DNA of 64,000 nt, from NCBI RefSeq assembly GCF_025961475.1, contig NZ_JAOQNS010000004.1:248001-312000 (forward strand). The letters run 5' to 3'. The notes under the pieces are model-generated. The model did no database searches, was not told where the DNA came from, and worked only from the letters and a program-made list of their open reading frames with translations. This DNA is from Rhodobium gokarnense. Lineage in GTDB: Bacteria; Pseudomonadota; Alphaproteobacteria; Rhizobiales; Rhodobiaceae. Position 1 is the first letter of the stretch, and each line of letters starts with the position of its first letter. The translations under genes and the position numbers were made by a program. Below are positions 11,143 through 19,508 of the stretch, piece after piece.

Positions 11143-11880
11143 TCAGGCGCTGCCCGGCGCATCGGCATCGGGATAGAACAGGCGGAAGTCGTCGGCATAG
11201 CGCTGGCGCACCAGGGCGACCGTTTCGATCGACGTGTAGTAGCCGGCAAGGTCGTCGGCGCCGCCGCGCCGGTAGTTGCGTTTTTCCAGCCGGCCGAGGC
11301 GGATGCCGCAATGGTCGAAAAGCGCGGCATCGAGGTCGTGCCAGTCGTCGGCAAGATTTTCGAAGCGCCCGATGAAGCCCGGCACGATATCGCCGTCATG
11401 GGTCAGCATTGCGGCCTGGGACTGGAAATGGATGTCGGCGTGGCCGTCGTCGATGGTCGCGACCTTTTGCGCGAAGGCATCAAAGGACATGTCCTTGTCG
11501 AAATCGAGGCGGGCAAAACTCGCCGGCAGCTCTTTCGAGACGACGATCTTGTTGTTGTAGCAGCTCACCAGCCGGTCGAACGGATTGCGGGTGAAGGTGA
11601 AGATGAAATAGCCGGACAGCGTGGCGGCCTCGGCCGGCGTCACCATCGCCGTGCGGCCATCCGTGCATTCGGCCCAGAACTGGTCGCGCGTCGGCTTCAC
11701 CGGCCCGTTCGGGTCGTGGGCGACATGGCGGGCGAGCGCTGCCTTGATCGACGAATTTGCGGCCTTGGGCACCCGGCCGAAGGCGATCTTCAGCTCCGGG
11801 ATGACGACGAAATGCTCCGCCTTGGCGGCCGGCGGCGGGCCGCGGAAGCGTTCGCGCAGATTGCCGAAAAGGGATGCCAA
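11143..11880 (-). CDS. Sulfotransferase family 2 domain protein (second of tandem pair)
   Basis: A paralogue of the neighbouring sulfotransferase, with matching PAPS motifs GRVPKAANSSIKAAL and TFTRNPFDRLVSCYNNKI and similar spacing to the C-terminus. I place the start at a TTG (11880) because it has GGAG eight bases upstream and gives the same distance to the 5'-PSB loop as in the paralogue, for a 245-residue product. An ATG 42 bp further upstream would add 14 residues but has no RBS. It is the promoter-proximal gene of the pair. Sequence outside the motifs has diverged considerably, so acceptors may differ. Confidence 0.8.
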   Translation of the reverse strand: MASLFGNLRERFRGPPPAAKAEHFVVIPELKIAFGRVPKAANSSIKAALARHVAHDPNGPVKPTRDQFWAECTDGRTAMVTPAEAATLSGYFIFTFTRNPFDRLVSCYNNKIVVSKELPASFARLDFDKDMSFDAFAQKVATIDDGHADIHFQSQAAMLTHDGDIVPGFIGRFENLADDWHDLDAALFDHCGIRLGRLEKRNYRRGGADDLAGYYTSIETVALVRQRYADDFRLFYPDADAPGSA

Positions 11881-11994
11881 GGACGTCGCTCCGGGTAGGG
11901 CGGCGCAAGGCGCGCCGGACATTGCCGCGAGGGGCGCCGCCGGTTTAGCCGAAACGGGGAAAAAGCGAAAGCGCCGTGACGGGCGCCGCCGACG

Positions 11995-14082
11995 TCAGAT
12001 ATCGAGGTCGGTGGCGAATTCGGCGTTGTCCTGGATGAAGCGGAACCGGGCCTCGGGCTTGGTGCCCATCAGCCGGTCGACCGTCGTTCGCGTCAGGCCG
12101 TCGTCGTCTTCGACGATGTCGACGCGCAGGACCGTGCGCTTGTCGGGCGCCATGGTGGTTTCCTTGAGCTGCGCCGGCAGCATCTCGCCGAGGCCCTTGA
12201 AGCGGCCGATATCGACCTTGCCGCGGCCGTTGAACTCCTTGGCGAGCAGTTCGTCCTTGTGGGCGTCGTCGCGGGCATAGAGCGTCTTGCCGCCCTGGGA
12301 CAGGCGGTAGAGCGGCGGCACGGCCAGATAGAGATGGCCCTCGCGGATGAGGTCCGTCATCTCGCGGTAGAAGAAGGTGATCAGCAGCGAGGCGATATGG
12401 GCGCCGTCGACGTCGGCGTCCGTCATGATGATGACCTTCTCGTAGCGCAGGTCGCTCTCGCGGTACTGGCCCCTGGTGCCGCAGCCGAGCGCCTGGACGA
12501 GGTCGGCGAGCTGCTGGTTCTGGGCGAGCTTTTCGCGCCCGGCGCTGGCGACGTTGAGGATCTTGCCGCGCAGGGGGAGGACGGCCTGGGTGGCGCGATT
12601 GCGCGCCTGCTTGGCCGAGCCGCCGGCCGAATCGCCCTCCACGATGAAGATCTCGCTGCCGGCGGCCTGGCCGCTGGAGCAGTCGGCGAGCTTGCCCGGA
12701 AGCCGCAGCTTGCGCACCGCGGACTTGCGGTTGACTTCCTTTTCCTGGCGCCGCTTCAGCCGCTCCTCGGCCCGGTCGACGACCCATTCCAGCAGCCGGT
12801 TGGCCTGGTTGGGCGATGCGGCGAGCCAGTGGTCGAAGGCGTCGCGGACGGCGTTTTCGACGATCCGGCTCGCTTCCGTCGTCGCCAGCCTGTCCTTGGT
12901 CTGGCCGACGAATTCCGGCTCGCGGATGAAGACGGAAAGCATGGCGCCGGCAGAGGTCAGCACGTCATCGCCGGTGATGATGCCGCCCTTCTTGTTGCCG
13001 ACCAGTTCGGCATAGGACCTCAGCCCCTTCAGGAGGGCGTTGCGGAGGCCGGTCTCGTGGGTGCCGCCCTCCGGCGTCGGGATGGTGTTGCAATAGGAGC
13101 GGGTGAAGCCGTCGCCGGCGAACCAGGCGGCGGCCCATTCCACCGAACCGTGGCCGCCGGGGCGGTCGGTCTTGCCGGCGAAGATGTCGTCGACGACCTT
13201 GCGCTCGCCGTTGAGGCTCTCGGCGAGAAAGTCCTTGAGGCCGCCGGGAAAATGGAAGGTGGCCGAGGCCGGCGGCGCATTGGCGCCTTCCAGCCAGTTG
13301 GCCGCGCAGGACCAGCGGATTTCCACGCCGCCGAAGAGATAGGCCTTGGAGCGGGCCATGCGGAAGAGGGTGGCCGGCTGGAACTTGCAGTTGGCGCCGA
13401 AGATCTCCGTGTCGGGCACGAAGCGCACGCGGGTGCCGCGCCGGTTCATGACCTCGCCGAGTTCCTCCAGGCCGCCGACCGGAATGCCGCGGGAAAAACA
13501 CTGGCGATAGAGCCGGCGGCCGCGGGCGACCTCGACTTCAAGCTTTTCGGACAGGGCGTTGACGACGGAGACGCCGACGCCGTGCAGGCCGCCGGAGGTC
13601 TCGTAGACCTTGGAATCGAATTTGCCGCCGGCATGGAGTGTCGTCATGATCACTTCCAGGGCCGACTTGTCGGTGAATTTGGGGTGCGGGTCGACCGGGA
13701 TGCCGCGGCCGTTGTCACTGACCGTCAGCGCCCCTTCGGCGTCGAGTTCGACCTCGATCCAGCTCGCATGGCCAGCGACCGCCTCGTCCATGGAGTTGTC
13801 GATGACCTCGGCAAAGAGGTGGTGCATGGCCTTGGAATCGGTGCCGCCGATATACATGCCCGGTCGCCGGCGCACCGGCTCAAGGCCTTCCAGGACCTCA
13901 ATGTCGGCGGCGGAATAGCCGGTCTCGCCGCTGTCGCCCGTGCTCCTTGCGGGGGTGCGCGCGGCCGGCCGCGACGGCGCGGGGCGGTCCGCAGCGGCTT
14001 TGCGCTTTGCCGGACGGTTCTGCGCCTTCAGGTCGGCGACGCTCTCCTCGAGCTTGGCAAAAAGGTCTTCGGATTTGGCCAT
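11995..14082 (-). CDS. parE: DNA topoisomerase IV subunit B (ParE)
   Basis: ParE is the ATPase subunit of topoisomerase IV, which decatenates daughter chromosomes with ParC. The GHKL ATPase domain shows EVIDNSMDEAVAG, DNGRGIPVD and TSGGLHGVGVSVVNALS. The TOPRIM domain has EIFIVEGDSAGGSA (about residue 474) and IIMTDADVDGAH (about 550). The product ends in AEFATDLDI, a typical GyrB/ParE end. Length and motifs fit ParE rather than the longer GyrB. The preferred ATG (14082; MAKSEDLFAKLEE) gives 695 residues and follows GGGAAGA; an ATG 69 bp upstream lacks an RBS. It is monocistronic, minus strand; parC is not in the window. Confidence 0.93.
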   Translation of the reverse strand: MAKSEDLFAKLEESVADLKAQNRPAKRKAAADRPAPSRPAARTPARSTGDSGETGYSAADIEVLEGLEPVRRRPGMYIGGTDSKAMHHLFAEVIDNSMDEAVAGHASWIEVELDAEGALTVSDNGRGIPVDPHPKFTDKSALEVIMTTLHAGGKFDSKVYETSGGLHGVGVSVVNALSEKLEVEVARGRRLYRQCFSRGIPVGGLEELGEVMNRRGTRVRFVPDTEIFGANCKFQPATLFRMARSKAYLFGGVEIRWSCAANWLEGANAPPASATFHFPGGLKDFLAESLNGERKVVDDIFAGKTDRPGGHGSVEWAAAWFAGDGFTRSYCNTIPTPEGGTHETGLRNALLKGLRSYAELVGNKKGGIITGDDVLTSAGAMLSVFIREPEFVGQTKDRLATTEASRIVENAVRDAFDHWLAASPNQANRLLEWVVDRAEERLKRRQEKEVNRKSAVRKLRLPGKLADCSSGQAAGSEIFIVEGDSAGGSAKQARNRATQAVLPLRGKILNVASAGREKLAQNQQLADLVQALGCGTRGQYRESDLRYEKVIIMTDADVDGAHIASLLITFFYREMTDLIREGHLYLAVPPLYRLSQGGKTLYARDDAHKDELLAKEFNGRGKVDIGRFKGLGEMLPAQLKETTMAPDKRTVLRVDIVEDDDGLTRTTVDRLMGTKPEARFRFIQDNAEFATDLDI

Positions 14083-14312
14083 TTCCAGCGGGTCTTCCCA
14101 GGCGTTAAAGGGGGATTTCGCAGGCAAGCGAATCGGTTCGCATTCTGGCATGACGAAAAAGTAAAGGCGAGATCGGCGTTCGCGGCTTGTTCCATCACAA
14201 GTCCGCTAGCGGCGCAGAAGATGTCGGGCGCTGGCCAACGGCCATGGAAAATGACTGGCAAAACTGGTTTCTTGGGCAGCGATCCAATGCAATCGCACCG
14301 ATGGAGGTTTTC

Positions 14313-14870
14313 ATGGCTGCAACGCCCCCGCCGCCGGAACTCGGGATACCCGCTCCGGACTTCACGCTGCCCGGAATTGACGGCAAGACCCATTCGCTCA
14401 GCGAGCTGAAGGGCGAGAAGGGGACGGTCGTCGTCTTCATCTGCAATCACTGCCCCTACGTCAAGGCGATCACCGAGCGGCTGGTGAAGGCCGCCGACGA
14501 CATGGCCGCCTTCGGCGTCAGCCTGATCGCCATCAATTCCAACGACACGGCGACCTATCCGGAAGATTCCTTCGACAGGATGAAGGACTTCGCCGCTGCG
14601 TCGGGCTTTTCGTTCCCCTATCTCCACGACGAGAGCCAGGAGGTGGCGCGGGCCTATGACGCCGTCTGCACGCCGGACTTCTTCGGCTATGACGCGGGCC
14701 TCACCCTTCGCTATCGCGGCCGGCTCGACGAGGGACGCAAGGACCCGCCGCCGGCCGGTGCCGACCGCGAGCTGGTCGATGCCATGAAGATGGTGGCCGA
14801 GACGGGAACGGGGCCGGAGATCCAGATCCCCTCCATGGGCTGCTCGATCAAGTGGAAGGAAACCGCCTGA
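14313..14870 (+). CDS. Thioredoxin family protein (AhpC/TSA-type redoxin)
   Basis: A 185-residue thioredoxin-fold protein, probably a thiol-dependent reductase or peroxidase. The start of the fold is IPAPDFTLPGIDG. The active site is FICNHCPYVKAI, a CxxC-like motif (Cys-Asn-His-Cys) of a widespread, poorly characterised redoxin subfamily. The C-terminal third includes DEGRKDPPPAGADR, and the protein ends near a cysteine in SMGCSIKW, also common in this group. No signal peptide is seen, so it is cytosolic. The ATG at 14313 has GGAGG seven bases upstream. It is followed by a terminator and is probably a single-gene unit. The exact partner is unknown. Confidence 0.85.
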   Translation: MAATPPPPELGIPAPDFTLPGIDGKTHSLSELKGEKGTVVVFICNHCPYVKAITERLVKAADDMAAFGVSLIAINSNDTATYPEDSFDRMKDFAAASGFSFPYLHDESQEVARAYDAVCTPDFFGYDAGLTLRYRGRLDEGRKDPPPAGADRELVDAMKMVAETGTGPEIQIPSMGCSIKWKETA

Positions 14871-14881
14871 TCTTCGCCATC

Positions 14882-14910
14882 GCCGGACGGGTCCGCCCGT
14901 CCGGCTTTCC
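14882..14910 (+). terminator. Intrinsic terminator after the thioredoxin-family gene
   Basis: A perfect 10-bp stem GCCGGACGGG / CCCGTCCGGC with a 4-nt TCCG loop is followed by TTTCC. It lies 11 bp after the redoxin stop and upstream of purU, so purU probably has its own promoter. Confidence 0.75.
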
Positions 14911-14969
14911 TCGCAGGGCCACGGCCCGCCACTCCCCAAAATCTGTAAAGCACATCCCGAGAGGTTGCC

Positions 14970-15833
14970 GTGACCACTGCGTCCTTCGTTCTCACCACCT
15001 TCTGCCAGAGCCGTCCCGGCATCGTCGCCGCCCTGTCCACGGCGATCTTCGAAATGGGCTGCAACATCGATGACCTGCAGCAGTTCGACGATCACGAGAC
15101 CGACCAGTTCTTCGCCCGGATCGCGTTTGCCGCGGTGGACGGGGACATGACCAAGGACGAGGTGCTGGAGCGCCTTCAGCCGGACATGGAGCGCTTCGAC
15201 ATGACCTGGAAGCTGCGCGATGCCGACGCGCGGCGCCGGGTGCTGCTGCTCGCCTCGAAATTCGACCACTGCCTTGCCGACCTGCTGTACCGGTGGCGTA
15301 TCGGCGAGTTGCCGATGGAGGTGGTCGGTGTGGTCTCCAACCACCCACGGACGACCTATCCGAACCTGTCGTTCCGGGACACGGAGTTCCGGCACCTCCC
15401 GATCACCAGGGACACCAAGGCCGCCCAGGAAGCCGAGATCCTGAAGATCATCGACGACTGGAAGATCGACCTGGTGGTGCTCGCCCGCTACATGCAGATC
15501 CTCTCCGACGACCTGTCGAAAAAGCTGCACGGGCGCTGCATCAACATCCACCATTCGTTCCTGCCGGGCTTCAAGGGCGCCAAGCCCTACCACCAGGCCT
15601 ATGTGCGCGGCGTCAAGCTGATCGGCGCGACGGCCCACTACGTCACCAGCGATCTCGACGAGGGGCCGATCATCGAGCAGGACATCGAGCGCATCAGCCA
15701 CCGCGACCGGCCGGAGGAACTGGTCCGCAAGGGCCGCGACATCGAGCGCCGGGTACTGGCCCGGGCCGTCAGGAGCCACCTTGAGGACCGGGTGCTGCTC
15801 AACGGCATGCGGACCATCGTGTTTCCGGATTGA
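14970..15833 (+). CDS. purU: Formyltetrahydrofolate deformylase
   Basis: PurU hydrolyses 10-formyl-tetrahydrofolate to formate and tetrahydrofolate, balancing one-carbon pools. The 287-residue product has an N-terminal ACT regulatory domain (about residues 5-80, [18 protein letters not shown]) and a C-terminal formyltransferase-like hydrolase domain with [20 protein letters not shown] and [12 protein letters not shown], containing the catalytic Asn, His and Asp. It starts with GTG after GAGAGG. It stands alone between two terminators, opposed by the RND operon. Confidence 0.95.
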   Translation: MTTASFVLTTFCQSRPGIVAALSTAIFEMGCNIDDLQQFDDHETDQFFARIAFAAVDGDMTKDEVLERLQPDMERFDMTWKLRDADARRRVLLLASKFDHCLADLLYRWRIGELPMEVVGVVSNHPRTTYPNLSFRDTEFRHLPITRDTKAAQEAEILKIIDDWKIDLVVLARYMQILSDDLSKKLHGRCINIHHSFLPGFKGAKPYHQAYVRGVKLIGATAHYVTSDLDEGPIIEQDIERISHRDRPEELVRKGRDIERRVLARAVRSHLEDRVLLNGMRTIVFPD

Positions 15834-15860
15834 GCGCTGTGTCGGGCACTGCCTGAAACG

Positions 15861-15890
15861 AAAAGGCCGGCGTCTCCGCCGGCCTTTTTT
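15861..15890. terminator. Bidirectional intrinsic terminator between purU and the RND operon
   Basis: A strong palindrome AAAAGGCCGGCG-tctc-CGCCGGCCTTTT, with T runs on both strands, lies 27 bp after purU and 10 bp beyond the 3' end of the convergent RND permease gene. It should terminate both transcripts. Confidence 0.85.
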
Positions 15891-15900
15891 GTTGCCGATC

Positions 15901-18900
15901 CTACTCGGCGGCGTCGCTGACGCCTTTGCCGCGCCTTGCATCCCCGTCCGCGGCTGCCGGGGCGGGCGGGACGGCCGGGCGGGCCGTCTCCTCGTCATTG
16001 GCGGCCGTTGCCGGGGCGCCGTTTGCCGTTGCCATCGCCGGCCGCATCGCGCGGCCGCCGCCAAACCAGCGCCCGAACGCCTCGGACCAGACGAAGGGCA
16101 CGGCGAGCATCGTCGGGATGACGACCAGCGTCAAAAGCGTGGAGAAGGCAAGGCCGGCGATGACCGCCGTCGAGAGCTGCACCCACCAGACGGCGGTGAT
16201 CGAGCCGACCGAGACGACCCGGTTGACGAAGTCGAAATTGGTCTGGGTCGCCATCGGGATCAGGCCGGCAATCGTCGTGATCGTCGTCAACAGGATCGGT
16301 CGCAGCCGCTGCGCCGCCGTCTTCAATATCGCCTCGATCGGGTCGATGTCGTGGTCCTCGCGGAACCTGTTGTAGGTGTCGATGAGGACGATGGCGTTGT
16401 TGACGACGATGCCGGCGAGGGCGACGACGCCGGTGCCGGTCATGATGACGGAGAATTTCTGTCCGGTGAGGAGCATGCCGAGGATGACGCCGAAGCCGGA
16501 CATGATCACCGTCGAGAGGGTCAGGAAGGTCTGGTAGAACGAGTTGAACTGCGTCACCAGGATGATGAACATCAGGAACAGCGAGGCGAACATCGCCTTC
16601 TGCAGGAAGGCCTGGGATTCCTTCTGGTCCTCGTCGGCGCCGCGGAACCGGAAGCGGACGTCTTCGGGCCAGGCTTCCGTCTTCAGCCATTCCTCCAGCT
16701 CGCCGACCTTCTGCTCCTTGGAAAAGCCCTGTTCCGTGATCGCGTTGGCGCGCACGGACATGGCATAGAGCCCGTCCTTGCGGGTGATGGAGGAGACCTT
16801 CTGCTGCGGCTTGCGGGTGACGAAGTTGGAGATCGGCACCATGCCGTTGGGCGTCAGCAGGCGGAGCTGGTCAAAGCGGTCGAGCGTCCTCTGGTATTCC
16901 GGCAGGCGGGCGCGGATGTCGACCTCGTCCTCGGAGTCGTCCGGCCGGTACTTGCCGATCAGGATGCCGTTGGTGACGAGCTGCACCATGGCGCCGACCG
17001 AGGCGATGCCGGCGTTGAAGCGGCCAGCCTGTTCGCGGTCGATGGTAAGCTGCCACTCGATGCCGGGCAGCGGCCGGTCGTCCTCGATGTCGCGCAGGCC
17101 CTCCATCTCCTGGAAGTGGGCGTGGACGCGGCCGGCCATCTGCTCGACCTCCTCATAGGACGGGGAGGTGATCTGTAGCTGGATGTCCTTGCCGGAGGGC
17201 GGCCCGCCTTCGACCTTGCGGATCTCCACCTTGATGCCGGGGAACGAGCCGGTGCGCTCGCGGATTTCCTTGAAGATCTCCTTGGCCTTGCGGCGGCAGC
17301 AATAGTCGGCGAGCTCGATCTGGATTTCGCCGATGGTGTCCTTCGGCTTGTCCTGGACGCCGCCGAGGATCTGGCCAGTGCTTTCGCCGCCGGACGTGTA
17401 GGCGGCGGTCACCGCGCTCTTGATGCCGTGGACCTGGAGGACCTGGTTTTCCACCGTGCCGACGAGGTCGCTCGCCTCGTTCGCCGAGAGGTTGCCGCGG
17501 CCGGCAACGAGGATGACGGCGATCTCCGGCTCCTCGTCGACGAAGAATTCGACGCCGTTGTTGTGATGCACGAAGGCCATGAGGATCATGCCGCAGATGG
17601 CAACGGCGGCGACGACGACGGCGATGTTGCCGATGGGGTGGGCGACCAGCGGGGCGAGGAACCTCAGATAGGCGCCGGTCGGGCCGGTGACGTGTTCCGG
17701 GTGGAAGTGGCCGGGGCCGGAGAGCTTGCGGGCCGCTTCCGCGTCGCGCTCGGCGCGCTCGGCCGCGCGCTTGCGGGCCGTTCTGATCAGCGGCCGCAGC
17801 ACCGGGAACAGGAGCGCTGTGAAGAGGGTGCCGACGACAAGCGTGGCAACAATCGCGGCGGTTTCCATATTGGCGGCGAGGAAGTCGATCACCGGGCCGG
17901 CCTGGGCGGGCGCTTCAAGCGCGCCGCCGGAAATGGCCGCGACCAGCGCCGGCACGACGCCGAGGAACAGTGCGGCGGTCAGCCCGTAGCCGATGAGCGC
18001 CGGCACCAGGATGTGGGCCTTGCGGCCGACAAAGGCAGAGACCCGGGCGAGCACGGCGCCGGTCGCCGGCAGGAAGATCATCGCCGTCACCAGCGCCGCG
18101 GTGAGCACGATCACCACCATGATCGGCAGATAGCTCATGAACTCGCCGACGACGCCGGGCCACAGCAAGAGCGGCAGGAAGGCGGCGAGCGTCGTGCCGG
18201 TGGAGGCCATGATCGGCCACAGCATCAGCTTGGCGGCGCGCACATAGGCCTCGTCCGGGTGCATGCCCTCGTGGATTTTGCGGTCTGCGTATTCGACGAT
18301 GACGATGGCGCCGTCGACCAGCATGCCGACGGTGAGCACCAGCCCGAACATGACCATCATGTTCACGGTCATGCCGATGGCGCCGAGGAACAGGAAGCCG
18401 ACCATGAAGGAGGTCGGGATGGCGATGCCGACGAGGAGCGCGGAGCGCAGGCCAAGGGCGGCGACCACCAGCGCCATGACCAGGAAGATCGCCGTCATGA
18501 TCGAGGACTGCAGCGACTGCAGGATCTCGTTGGTGCTCTTCGATTTGTCGAGCAGGTAGTGGACCTTGATCGTGTCCGGCCAGTTCTTGGTGTAGGCGGC
18601 GACGACGCGGCGGACCTCGGCGTTGTTCTCGATGACGTTGGTGCCGAGGCGCTTGACGACCTCAAGGTTTATCGCCCGCTCGCCGTTGACCCTTGTGATG
18701 CGCGAGGCGTCCTTGAAGGTGCGACGGATCTCGGCGACGTCGCCGAGGGTGACGACGCCTTCGCCGTTCTGCTTGATCGGCAGCTCGTAGACGTCCTGGC
18801 TGGTCTCCAGGAGGCCCGGAACCTTGACGTTGAAGCGGCCCTTGCCGGTGTCGAGGAAGCCGGCGGGAACGAGCTGGTTGTTGCGCGACAGGGAGTCCAG

Positions 18901-19506
18901 CAGCTCCTGCTGGGTGACCTGGTAGGACTCCAGCTTCATGGTGTCGATGACGACTTCCAGGAGCTCCTCGCGGTGGCCGGAAAGGTTCGCCTCCAGCACC
19001 GAGGAGATCGACTCGATCTGGTCCTTCAGCTTGCGCGCATGGCGATAGAGGGTGCGTTCCGGGGCGCTGCCGGAGAGCGCCACGATGATGGTCGGCACGA
19101 GGCTGAAATTGGTTTCCGTGACGGTCGGCTCTTCTGCCTCGGCGGGGATCTCGGCCTTGGCCTGGTCGACCTTGTCGCGGACGTCGGCGAGCGCCTCGTC
19201 CTTGTCGAAATCGATGTTGAATTCCAGGATGATGCCGGCATGGCCTTCCGAGGCGATCGCCGTGATCTCCTTCAGCCCGTCCATGCCGCGCAGCGCCGTC
19301 TCCATCGGCCGCACCAAGAGCCGTTCGGCGTCCTCGGGCGAGATGCCCTGCTGGACGACCGAGACGTAGAAGATCGGCACGTCGATGTCCGGGTCGGATT
19401 CCTTGGGGATGTTGATGTAGGTGAAGACGCCGGCCATCACCATGACCACCATCATGGTGAGCACGGTTCGCGGCCGCTGCAGGATCGTCTCAAGGGGCGA
19501 TGCCAT
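15901..19506 (-). CDS. RND efflux transporter permease subunit
   Basis: A 1201-residue inner-membrane proton/drug antiporter of the RND superfamily (AcrB/MexB-like), longer than the usual ~1,050. It shows the duplicated layout: TM1, a periplasmic porter domain, then a block of helices. The TM4 segment GMLVDGAIVIVEYADR has one of the two Asp residues used for proton relay in AcrB (Asp398), with Gly at the next position. The second half includes GIVVNNAIVLIDTYNR. Between the TM6 and TM7 regions (about residues 487-610) there is an insertion with two further hydrophobic stretches (498-526 and 548-572). It is 2 bp downstream of the adaptor gene, in a PadR-MFP-RND operon. Confidence 0.93.
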   Translation of the reverse strand: MASPLETILQRPRTVLTMMVVMVMAGVFTYINIPKESDPDIDVPIFYVSVVQQGISPEDAERLLVRPMETALRGMDGLKEITAIASEGHAGIILEFNIDFDKDEALADVRDKVDQAKAEIPAEAEEPTVTETNFSLVPTIIVALSGSAPERTLYRHARKLKDQIESISSVLEANLSGHREELLEVVIDTMKLESYQVTQQELLDSLSRNNQLVPAGFLDTGKGRFNVKVPGLLETSQDVYELPIKQNGEGVVTLGDVAEIRRTFKDASRITRVNGERAINLEVVKRLGTNVIENNAEVRRVVAAYTKNWPDTIKVHYLLDKSKSTNEILQSLQSSIMTAIFLVMALVVAALGLRSALLVGIAIPTSFMVGFLFLGAIGMTVNMMVMFGLVLTVGMLVDGAIVIVEYADRKIHEGMHPDEAYVRAAKLMLWPIMASTGTTLAAFLPLLLWPGVVGEFMSYLPIMVVIVLTAALVTAMIFLPATGAVLARVSAFVGRKAHILVPALIGYGLTAALFLGVVPALVAAISGGALEAPAQAGPVIDFLAANMETAAIVATLVVGTLFTALLFPVLRPLIRTARKRAAERAERDAEAARKLSGPGHFHPEHVTGPTGAYLRFLAPLVAHPIGNIAVVVAAVAICGMILMAFVHHNNGVEFFVDEEPEIAVILVAGRGNLSANEASDLVGTVENQVLQVHGIKSAVTAAYTSGGESTGQILGGVQDKPKDTIGEIQIELADYCCRRKAKEIFKEIRERTGSFPGIKVEIRKVEGGPPSGKDIQLQITSPSYEEVEQMAGRVHAHFQEMEGLRDIEDDRPLPGIEWQLTIDREQAGRFNAGIASVGAMVQLVTNGILIGKYRPDDSEDEVDIRARLPEYQRTLDRFDQLRLLTPNGMVPISNFVTRKPQQKVSSITRKDGLYAMSVRANAITEQGFSKEQKVGELEEWLKTEAWPEDVRFRFRGADEDQKESQAFLQKAMFASLFLMFIILVTQFNSFYQTFLTLSTVIMSGFGVILGMLLTGQKFSVIMTGTGVVALAGIVVNNAIVLIDTYNRFREDHDIDPIEAILKTAAQRLRPILLTTITTIAGLIPMATQTNFDFVNRVVSVGSITAVWWVQLSTAVIAGLAFSTLLTLVVIPTMLAVPFVWSEAFGRWFGGGRAMRPAMATANGAPATAANDEETARPAVPPAPAAADGDARRGKGVSDAAE

Positions 19507-19508
19507 GG

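Noticed and set aside
12259-14409. A 716-codon plus-strand open frame antisense to parE
   Set aside because: It is a shadow of parE, which has clear ATPase and TOPRIM motifs.
14028-16064. A 678-codon minus-strand open frame over the redoxin gene and purU
   Set aside because: It crosses two terminators and two well-supported plus-strand genes, and its translation has no recognisable domain.
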